30,988 bases of DNA, from positions 1 through 30,988 of the forward strand of contig RPFO01001852.1 in assembly GCA_009746045.1 (NCBI GenBank). Direction: 5' to 3'. Source of the stretch: Mesostigma viride (taxonomy: Eukaryota; Streptophyta; Mesostigmatophyceae; Mesostigmatales; Mesostigmataceae). Positions within the stretch are counted from its first letter, which is position 1. Each line of letters opens with the position of its first letter. The notes under the pieces are model-generated. The model saw nothing but the letters and a program-made list of their open reading frames with translations, ran no database searches and was not told where the DNA came from. A program made the translations under genes and the position numbers. Positions 7,731 through 13,904 of the stretch are shown one piece after another.

Positions 7731-7936
7731 GGCTGAACTGCTGTGTGATGTTTCCGTGCCCCTCGACGATTTATACCGACCTTGGTCTACAGAGCGTCGC
7801 GCCACTATGGTTTGGCGCGGCGCCACGTTTTGAGCTTCTAGAAGCACCCGTTTGTCAGAGCGTGGTCTGGAACGTTCCGAACGGGTTAAAAGGCGCGGCG
7901 GCCCATCTTTGCACCGGAGACTCCACACGCACCACC
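7731..7936. promoter_or_regulatory. Divergent promoter region with palindromes
   Basis: A 206-bp gap between divergent starts. It contains GCTTCTAGAAGC (7834-7845, perfect 12-bp palindrome with a TTCnnGAA core) and GGAACGTTCC (7869-7878, perfect 10-bp palindrome with GAAnnTTC). Both cores match two-unit heat-shock-element arrangements. A further GCGCCA/TGGCGC inverted repeat lies near 7800-7818, and there is a short 'gttaaaa' about 50 bp before ATG 7937. A minus-strand frame crosses the gap, but I treat it as non-coding. Confidence 0.45.
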
Positions 7937-8822
7937 ATGGCGGACATTCACTGCCTTCTCCGCCATACCTTTACGCTTGGGCCAGGGTCCGAATGTTACT
8001 CTTTTAAACCCCACGTCCCTCTAGCCGGCGAGAACACGATCCGCGTTTCGTTTCCGCACATACTCGTCAACGGCGCGGACGTCGTGCGAGCCATCACCGG
8101 GAGAGAGGCAGCCGGGAGATTCGCCAAGTGGGCCGCCACCCCCACATAAAAACCTGGCCTCCGCTATCCAGAAGATCACGACGACGCCCTCGATCGTGGT
8201 CGATGCAGAGGGGTGCGGGTGGATCACCCCTGCGTTGTTGTGGTCGCTGGTGGGGTTCGTCCTTCCCGAGTTCACTGCCAGTCGCGAAATCGAATTGGCA
8301 TCGTATGGCCACGCTGACCCGTTCTCTCTCATCGCAGAGATGCGTGTTTACATGCGCCGAATGGAGGAGGCGCACGACAACGTGCTGAAGAACGTCATGG
8401 ACACGGAGAAGAGGTACATCTCTATGATGGACTCGATCCGAACGAACCTACCCGTGACGAACAACCAATCCGAAGACGTTCAGAAAGTGGTGTCTGCCCA
8501 CGCGGACCTTTTCGCGACCGAGATCAAAGCTCGCCGAAACGAACTCGATTTCAAGTTGTGCATCGACGCGTGCGTCATGGCGGAGAAGATCATGCAACAC
8601 ATGAAGAGGACCGGGATCGCGAACGTCACCGAAGAGATGCAGGAGAAGGTCGGCGTCTCGCTCAAGGACATGCTCATGGCTGCCCTAGAAAGGACCCCTT
8701 CCGAACACTGGAAGTACGACAACTCGTTTCACCTAGACTTCCCTCTCGATCTCCCCGACATGACGTTGGACGAGATATTTAAGACTGAAACCGCGGAGGG
8801 TAAGGAAACTTGCGCTCAATAA
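7937..8822 (+). CDS. Hypothetical protein, frame-broken at a C run
   Basis: ATG 7937 ('MADIHCLLRH') opens 70 codons ending in 'KWAATPT' and a stop at 8149. The frame that ends at 8822 is open upstream of its first ATG (8196) and reads protein-like back to this same point ('NLASAIQKI'). The C run at about 8138-8142 lies exactly there, and removing one base would join the two into about 294 residues. The second part is helical, with a probable coiled coil around 'EMRVYMRRMEEAHDNVLKN' and an acidic C-terminus. No family is recognised. A hairpin with polyadenylation signals follows the stop. Confidence 0.6.
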
Positions 8823-8829
8823 ATAATTG

Positions 8830-8849
8830 TTTATTAAAATTTTAATAAA
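8830..8849. terminator. Palindromic bidirectional 3'-end signal
   Basis: A perfect 20-bp palindrome (tttattaaaa followed by its complement) sits in the 35-bp gap between the stops of two convergent genes. Each strand carries AATAAA, the eukaryotic polyadenylation hexamer. The transcript could also fold as an AU hairpin. Hairpins at mRNA 3' ends are known in mimiviruses. Here it would serve both the 7937-8822 and 8858-9679 genes. Confidence 0.65.
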
Positions 8850-8857
8850 GTTTCATT

Positions 8858-9679
8858 TCACATCAAGTTCCTGGACCTCATGACCATCCTAGGATCGTAC
8901 TCGAACGAAGAAGGGACGGGAACTTGATCCAACGTCCTTAGCAGCTCTGGTGTTCCCAGAACATTCATGACCACATCCAACTCGTGCTTGGCCATAGGCA
9001 GACGACGCATGGCCCTGTTGGATTCCTTGCACAAGAGGGGGAACAACTCCCTAGCTCTGTGATCGCACTCGTAGTTTTTGAACGCGTCGTTGTACCGCGA
9101 CCAGACGCTCTCGAGCCTCTGGATTTCGAAACGGAGAGCGGTTTCTCTTCTCATCATTTCGCGGACAATCCCGAGCTCCCCTCCTACTCGCGCGTCCGTG
9201 GAGACCTCTTCCACCACCAAGCGACCGGGGACTCCCCTCGTGTTGCACCATTCGTTCACGAGCGCGCAACGCTTCTCCGCGTCCGTCGGGTGACAAGGAA
9301 CCGCCCGAGCCATGTTCAAAAGCACCTCGTGACAGGCGTACGTCTGGCTCCCGATTTTCAAAACCGTCCCTCCGGCCTTCTTGACCGCTTCCACTAACGC
9401 AGGGGAGACGCCGGGGTTCCACCTTTCCGTCAAGAACCTCATGAAGTTGAGAAGGTGGAACACGCGACCACAGGAACTCGTCTTCTCGTCCACGAAAGGC
9501 TTTATTTGTCCCGTGCTTTCCGACGTTAGGCGGCGAAGAAGGTACACGGGGTCCGCCTCCACGTCCTCCGCGGATGGGAGTGGCAGCCGCCCATCGAACT
9601 GTTGCTGAGAAAGACTTTTCCCTTTCGCGACCAAGTCTTTCAGCGAAGGGTCGGCGACGTTGGATATGGCGAGGTCCAT
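8858..9679 (-). CDS. Hypothetical protein (273 aa)
   Basis: ATG 9679 ('MDLAISNVAD') is chosen; the frame runs on to a TTG at 9736, but the added residues lack support. The protein is soluble, helical and Arg/Glu-rich, with several cysteines but no CxxC pair. Residues about 180-220 ('REMMRRETALRFEIQRLESVW') may form a short coiled coil. No family is recognised. It is convergent with the preceding gene and shares the palindromic 3' signal with it. Confidence 0.6.
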   Translation of the reverse strand: MDLAISNVADPSLKDLVAKGKSLSQQQFDGRLPLPSAEDVEADPVYLLRRLTSESTGQIKPFVDEKTSSCGRVFHLLNFMRFLTERWNPGVSPALVEAVKKAGGTVLKIGSQTYACHEVLLNMARAVPCHPTDAEKRCALVNEWCNTRGVPGRLVVEEVSTDARVGGELGIVREMMRRETALRFEIQRLESVWSRYNDAFKNYECDHRARELFPLLCKESNRAMRRLPMAKHELDVVMNVLGTPELLRTLDQVPVPSSFEYDPRMVMRSRNLM

Positions 9680-9745
9680 CTTTGCTCTCTCACCGTCTCC
9701 CAAACGGGGTCCCGACCAAGACTTATACACGCCCAAGTCAGACCC

Positions 9746-9777
9746 GGGCCGAGTCGGCCCAGGAACCTTCTAGAAGG
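9746..9777 (+). promoter_or_regulatory. Heat-shock-element match and adjoining palindrome
   Basis: GAACCTTCTAGAA at 9763-9775 is a perfect match to the heat-shock element nGAAnnTTCnnGAAn, the binding site of eukaryotic heat-shock factor. It lies 71 bp upstream of the start of a J-domain co-chaperone gene. Immediately before it, 9746-9760 is a GGGCCGA-G-TCGGCCC inverted repeat. The sequence match is direct; binding by a host factor is inference. Confidence 0.5.
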
Positions 9778-9845
9778 ACGACGGTTACAACCCGTTCGAA
9801 CGTAAGAAGACTTTGTGAGGCCGCGCTTTCAGGTAGGCGTTGACC

Positions 9846-10412
9846 ATGGGAAACACGAGCTCCTCAGAACGCGAGCGAATTCTGCGAAGGTGCGTTGCCT
9901 TGCCCCAGAGTGAGCAAGAAGAGTTAGCATCGGCGTTGATCGATGGCGCCATCCCCATCCGACCGAACAGCGTGGACGAGTTCGTGTCCAGAAGGCGACA
10001 TCTGCGTGGCGCTTGTTCTGCACAAAGCCGGCATAACAACTACCGGCGTCTTTGCTTGACCGTGCACCCCGACAAAAATAAAGGCTTGGAAGACATAGCG
10101 TCAAGAGCGTTCGAAGTCGTACACCGACGTTTCAAGCACTCGAGATCGCCCGTTTCGGTGCCCAGAACGCACGACACGTTTTGGGAGATGGAGGCGGAAC
10201 TATCGAACGTTTCAAACGCATCCGTGGCCGCTCGGGTGTTGGCCGCGCTCGTGAAGAAACGGGAAGGGGATTGTGCAGACTTGCGCGCCGCTTACTACGC
10301 CCGAACGGGGAGAGAGCAAATGGTGATATGGGCTAGTGTGCGCGCCATCGTTTCGAAACTCCGTCAACCCGGCTTCGACCTCGAGCAAGAACTTGGAGAG
10401 AAGAAGACGTGA
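9846..10412 (+). CDS. J-domain (DnaJ-like) protein with myristoylation-type N-terminus
   Basis: 188 residues from ATG 9846. A short J-domain core is visible: 'YRRLCLTVHPDKNKG' with the diagnostic HPD at 74-76, followed by 'AFEVVHRRFKHS' matching the third helix. J-domains stimulate the ATPase of Hsp70 chaperones. The N-terminus MGNTSSS fits an N-myristoylation signal (Gly2, Ser6), which would tether the protein to membranes. The C-terminal 80 residues are helical and unrecognised. No Gly/Phe region or zinc-finger domain is present, so it is a minimal class III-type J-protein. A heat-shock-element match lies 71 bp upstream. Confidence 0.78.
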   Translation: MGNTSSSERERILRRCVALPQSEQEELASALIDGAIPIRPNSVDEFVSRRRHLRGACSAQSRHNNYRRLCLTVHPDKNKGLEDIASRAFEVVHRRFKHSRSPVSVPRTHDTFWEMEAELSNVSNASVAARVLAALVKKREGDCADLRAAYYARTGREQMVIWASVRAIVSKLRQPGFDLEQELGEKKT

Positions 10413-10448
10413 CCGCTTATTTTCGACGCGAAGTTTATATGTTTTTTC

Positions 10449-10925
10449 ATGGTCGCCACGATCCGTTGTTGTGCCATGACTCGGACAGGGATGCGATGTA
10501 AGCGCGTGTCATCCAAGTCCAAGTGTTCGACTCATTTGCGAAAGATGAAAGCGTCTACTCGCGCAAAACGCGGTGGGCGCGCGTACCGCCCCGAGAAGAC
10601 GGCCATCTTGATGCCGATACGCCCTGTTTATGTCGTCGATCCCTATTTCCGTGACCGGGTCTCGACCACCAGCAGCGCGTCCACCCCGGTCGTGAAAGCA
10701 GAGCCTTCCTCGAAGCCGGCAGAAAAGCCCTCGTCTGCGACGTCCTCGTCCCAGACCGAGCCAGACACGCCAAGTCCCAAGAGGCCGGCGGACGAAGATG
10801 GTTCGGACGGGGAGGTCGATCCCGCGACGGGAAGAAAGCACAAGAAGACGAACGACGCCGCCAATCAGAAGCGCATTCGCAGAAACGGTTCTCGTTCAAA
10901 GAATTATCGAAAGTCGAATAAGTAA
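10449..10925 (+). CDS. Basic protein with short N-terminal Cys/His motif
   Basis: 158 residues. The first 30 carry C8-x8-C17-x8-C26-x2-H29 in a 'T..G..C' context. This is a small zinc-binding motif seen in many viral and phage proteins (the DUF5763-like pattern, from memory). The remainder is low-complexity: Ser/Thr/Pro/Glu-rich in the middle and a basic Lys/Arg/Asn-rich tail. It probably binds nucleic acid or acts in the nucleus. The last codon is followed 2 bp later by the start of the nuclease gene, so the two may be co-transcribed. Confidence 0.65.
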   Translation: MVATIRCCAMTRTGMRCKRVSSKSKCSTHLRKMKASTRAKRGGRAYRPEKTAILMPIRPVYVVDPYFRDRVSTTSSASTPVVKAEPSSKPAEKPSSATSSSQTEPDTPSPKRPADEDGSDGEVDPATGRKHKKTNDAANQKRIRRNGSRSKNYRKSNK

Positions 10926-10927
10926 TC

Positions 10928-11404
10928 ATGGATGCTCTCGTGAATATCAAGGATTCCGATATCTCTCCGTTCTCGTTTGATGGGATGGTGTTGTCATGCA
11001 AAATAGTTAGTTGTTATGACGGAGACACGGTCCGAGTGGCCGCTCTCCTGCCGTGGTCTACGATGCCCGTCAAGTTTACAGTTCGGCTGATAGGCATCAA
11101 CGCGCCCGAAATGAACCCCCGCTTATTCGAATGGAACCGCGAAGACACTAAAAAGCGCGCGTGTTTGGCGAGAAACGCGTTGATACAATTGACCACGAAC
11201 GCGAGATTCGACTCTTCCGACTTCTCGTTGACCGCGGAACAAGTGCAACAAGTAGTAGACACGAACACGCGACTGATCACGGTTCGATGCCATCGGAACG
11301 ACGCGTTTGGCCGGGTATTGGGGACTCTCGAAGTAGACAACGTGAACGTGAATGATATAATGGTACAGTCTGGCCACGCGTCGCCGTTCGTGAAGGAGGG
11401 CTAA
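10928..11404 (+). CDS. Staphylococcal nuclease-like (SNase) protein
   Basis: 158 residues with the SNase (OB-fold) core. 'CYDGDTVRV' has D31 and D33, 'RLIGINAPE' has R53 and E61, and 'DAFGRVLG' has R129. These align with D21, R35, E43 and R87 of staphylococcal nuclease, which cleaves DNA and RNA using calcium. One calcium ligand, D40 in the reference enzyme, is N58 here. There is no signal peptide, so it would act inside the cell, perhaps in degradation of host nucleic acid or in repair. It starts 2 bp after the preceding basic-protein gene. Confidence 0.9.
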   Translation: MDALVNIKDSDISPFSFDGMVLSCKIVSCYDGDTVRVAALLPWSTMPVKFTVRLIGINAPEMNPRLFEWNREDTKKRACLARNALIQLTTNARFDSSDFSLTAEQVQQVVDTNTRLITVRCHRNDAFGRVLGTLEVDNVNVNDIMVQSGHASPFVKEG

Positions 11405-11429
11405 TTTTGTGTGATGTGTACATAAGAGA

Positions 11430-12083
11430 ATGAAGACGAAAACTCTGGCGGCGGGATTGATTGTGGGCGGCTTTTTCGCGGCGGCGGCGGCCGTATACTC
11501 TACGCGGCCGGGATCTAACGAACCACCCGACCCTCAGACCGGTTCGTGCAAGATTGCCACGTGGAACCAGAACACGTGTCTGGGGTCCAGTTCGTATCTC
11601 GGACTTTTCGTTCCTGGCGACAAACGACCGTCGGTTACCATGAAATTAGCCGAAAACGTGTCGAATGAACTTCACGCTGGCCCGTTTCGCGTGTCGAAAG
11701 TGCTCCGGGAACCTAGCGAGATCAACGCGAGAGATGGCATGTTTGTGTTAGAGTCTCCAAGCGGCTTTATTATAGTAAATGATGTTTCTTTACAATCAGA
11801 CGTATCCCCTTATCAGACAGAGGGGTCGTATTGGGGCACACTGACCAAAGACCCCGCCACCGAGTCCAAAGAGCGCCAAGACCGGATTCTCTTACTGGAC
11901 AATTCGTACAACAGCAAAAGCTGGATGAACGCCATCAAAAAGAGCCAGTTGTCGGACCGGTTCCGGAACCATTTCCCCACACGGACCATCCAGCACTTTG
12001 ACATGGGCGTTTGGGGGATCACGACGGTGACGGACAACGACGGAACCGTCAAAGTGTTTGCGTACGCTCATTGGGACGAGTAA
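11430..12083 (+). CDS. N-terminally anchored hypothetical protein
   Basis: 217 residues. A hydrophobic segment at about 5-23, rich in Ala and Gly after MKTK, is a signal anchor or signal peptide. The remaining ~190 residues are soluble and contain only two cysteines (C40 and C50), close together, which suggests a disulfide. A probable virion envelope or inner-membrane protein, but no family is recognised. The 3' end overlaps the convergent gene at 12049 by 35 bp. Confidence 0.65.
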   Translation: MKTKTLAAGLIVGGFFAAAAAVYSTRPGSNEPPDPQTGSCKIATWNQNTCLGSSSYLGLFVPGDKRPSVTMKLAENVSNELHAGPFRVSKVLREPSEINARDGMFVLESPSGFIIVNDVSLQSDVSPYQTEGSYWGTLTKDPATESKERQDRILLLDNSYNSKSWMNAIKKSQLSDRFRNHFPTRTIQHFDMGVWGITTVTDNDGTVKVFAYAHWDE

Positions 12084-12474
12084 GAGGCTCCACGCGGTTC
12101 ATCGCGAACGTGGCACCCTTGTTGATCGTCATGTGATACACGAGGTGCGAGGAAGGCGCGTTTTTCATCACTTTCATCATCTCCGACTCGTTCCTCCCCG
12201 TCCCGAACCTCTCGCCATAACACTTTGCGCACACGATGATCCACGGATGAGGAGGCGTCTCAAGCGCCACCTTCATGAGCCAGTATCCGACGAACTTCCA
12301 CCCGTCCATGACGTCGGCAGAGTGGCACAGGCCGCACCCGCCTCTCTTCTGATCGTCGACGGCTTCTAATTGCGCGATCCTTGCCATGCGGACGACTTTT
12401 CTCCTCTGCGCGTCCAACTCCTCCCTTTCTCGTTTCATCACGAACTCGGGCTTGTCGCATCCGAAATACGCCAT
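12049..12474 (-). CDS. Putative zinc-binding hypothetical protein
   Basis: 141 residues from ATG 12474; the upstream TTG at 12516 is less likely. Two CxxC pairs, C47-x2-C50 and C82-x2-C85, are spaced like a zinc ribbon. They flank a hydrophobic, aromatic stretch (WKFVGYWLMKVAL). The N-terminal 40 residues are a charged helix. The family is not recognised; a DNA-, RNA- or protein-binding zinc ribbon is plausible. Confidence 0.62.
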   Translation of the reverse strand: MAYFGCDKPEFVMKREREELDAQRRKVVRMARIAQLEAVDDQKRGGCGLCHSADVMDGWKFVGYWLMKVALETPPHPWIIVCAKCYGERFGTGRNESEMMKVMKNAPSSHLVYHMTINKGATFAMNRVEPLTRPNERTQTL

Positions 12475-12475
12475 G

Positions 12476-12730
12476 TTAGCCGACAAGGCTCGGTTGCAAG
12501 GGAGCAGGAGCGGCAACGAGAGCGGGCGGGTCCGGGGTCAGCAGGGCGATGAAAAACAGAGCGAGGAAGAGGAACAGGAGACAGGCGCCGCAGAAGGCGG
12601 CTTTGTCCTTTGTAGTTTCTTCTTCTCGAAGGTACGGCGCGTCGATGACGACATGTGGACGGCGTCCGTCCACGTACACGCACGACCCGTCACTCTTCGT
12701 GCATTGGAGATGAAGTGGCACTTGGGACAT
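12476..12730 (-). CDS. Single-pass membrane protein (84 aa)
   Basis: ATG 12730 follows an AT-rich leader. A strongly hydrophobic Leu/Phe stretch at about residues 45-65 (CGACLLFLFLALFFIALL) is one transmembrane helix. It is preceded by a 44-residue soluble part and followed by a Pro/Ala tail. The stop lies 2 bp from the start of the next minus-strand gene, so the pair is probably co-transcribed. No family is recognised. Confidence 0.65.
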   Translation of the reverse strand: MSQVPLHLQCTKSDGSCVYVDGRRPHVVIDAPYLREEETTKDKAAFCGACLLFLFLALFFIALLTPDPPALVAAPAPLQPSLVG

Positions 12731-12770
12731 TGCGAATATATTTTCTTGACATAATTATATACGAGTTACC
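12731..12770. promoter_or_regulatory. AT-rich bidirectional promoter
   Basis: Only 40 bp separate two divergent ATG codons. The interval is mostly A/T, with TATA-like words on both strands (aatatatttt and taattatata), in contrast to the GC-rich genes either side. It must serve both membrane-protein genes. Confidence 0.55.
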
Positions 12771-13091
12771 ATGGGGCTTGAAGATGCCATCAAAGTACCT
12801 GTTCAAGTCGCGGATACGGGGATGCAGCAGGCTGCGGAGGGAGCAAAAACAGTGATAAAGAAAATAGGATTCATCCGCGAGGACGGGACAGTTCGTCCGA
12901 TCTTCGCGGTGATTTTGGGAGGAACCATGGGGTTCAACCTCGGCATGACGATGCTCACCTACTTAGACAAGTGGTTCAACAAGGTCGACAGCAAGAACCG
13001 GCATTTCCTCAATGTCGGCATCTCCACTATTCTTGGCACCATCCTTGCCATCTCCATGTACGACATGATGACCCGACTTGGCAAGGGTTAA
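12771..13091 (+). CDS. Two-helix membrane protein (106 aa)
   Basis: Soluble N-terminus of about 40 residues, then two probable transmembrane helices at about 44-63 and 80-98. The second contains 'GISTILGTILAISMYDMM'. The protein begins MGLEDA, which lacks the Ser/Thr usually needed for myristoylation. The stop abuts the stop of the convergent gene at 13092. Unrecognised; a virion membrane protein is plausible. Confidence 0.65.
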   Translation: MGLEDAIKVPVQVADTGMQQAAEGAKTVIKKIGFIREDGTVRPIFAVILGGTMGFNLGMTMLTYLDKWFNKVDSKNRHFLNVGISTILGTILAISMYDMMTRLGKG

Positions 13092-13325
13092 TCACCCCCG
13101 CCCCGTGTTCCTGAGACGCATGCAGAACTTCCGATTCCACCCGATCATCTCCAGCAACACGTGAAGGACGGCAGCCGAGGCCGCCACCTGCACGAGGATG
13201 CCGGTGTGAGTCATCGCCCTCTCCTCGTCGTGCTGCATGTGTATCGAGTGGACCACCGTCATGATCCCTGCCATAGCCGCGGCCACCACCAACGCCTCCA
13301 CGAGCACAACGCCAAACTGAGACAT
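13092..13325 (-). CDS. Two-helix membrane protein (77 aa)
   Basis: Two hydrophobic helices at about 5-24 (VVLVEALVVAAAMAGIMTVV) and 41-62 are separated by a His/Glu-rich polar loop. The C-terminus is basic. ATG 13325 follows an AT-rich leader. It is convergent with, and directly abuts, the gene at 12771. Unrecognised. Confidence 0.62.
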   Translation of the reverse strand: MSQFGVVLVEALVVAAAMAGIMTVVHSIHMQHDEERAMTHTGILVQVAASAAVLHVLLEMIGWNRKFCMRLRNTGRG

Positions 13326-13353
13326 TTATCATTGTCTTTGAAAATAACGACAT

Positions 13354-13866
13354 TCAAGGCATCACGAACGATCGCCTCACGCGGGCGATGTCCCCCGTGG
13401 ACAACTGCATTTTACACAGATCGTACAAGGACCGAGCTTTCGCGGAACGAGCGCGTTCTGCGCACGCTCGTGCCAACTCGGACGCCTCTGCGCGTCTCTG
13501 CCCGTCCGCCACCATACGACACAAGGCAAACACGTCGATGTCGTCCACCATCTCAAAGTATCGATCCCCGCGGTCGTACATGCGGACGATTTCTCCCAAC
13601 ATCTCGGCGTCTCCCGACACGAGAACTCTCGTCGCGATATTGGCGAAATCGTCCACGGTTCTCCCGCCGGAACGAGCGAAACGTCTCAGCACGCACTTAC
13701 ACCCGGTCCGCACGTCCACGCCGACTTCTTCACACGCCGCCTTGAAACCTTCAAACTTCCTCATGCCGCGAAGGAAACTCACCTCGCATCTGCGACACAC
13801 CCCGTGGACGTAGGATTCGTCACAACACCGCGACATGGCTCGAGAACAGTAGACACAAGGGCGCAT
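13354..13866 (-). CDS. Cys-rich N-terminus hypothetical protein
   Basis: 170 residues. The first 30 residues contain C4-x2-C7, C14-C15 and C24-x2-C27, a spacing compatible with one or two zinc ions as in short ribbon or RING-type knuckles. The rest is Arg/Ala-rich and helical, without a known domain. ATG 13866 lies 39 bp from the start of the divergent coiled-coil gene. A regulatory or nucleic-acid-binding role is possible but not shown. Confidence 0.6.
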   Translation of the reverse strand: MRPCVYCSRAMSRCCDESYVHGVCRRCEVSFLRGMRKFEGFKAACEEVGVDVRTGCKCVLRRFARSGGRTVDDFANIATRVLVSGDAEMLGEIVRMYDRGDRYFEMVDDIDVFALCRMVADGQRRAEASELARACAERARSAKARSLYDLCKMQLSTGDIARVRRSFVMP

Positions 13867-13904
13867 TCCATCGACGCAATAATGTTAGGAGAATAGTGTA
13901 TGGC

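Noticed and set aside
7731-7928. N-terminal extension of the 6570-7730 protein
   Set aside because: The extra 66 residues are Arg/Ser-rich, cover palindromic regulatory-looking sequence, and the internal ATG at 7730 starts a normal-looking protein.
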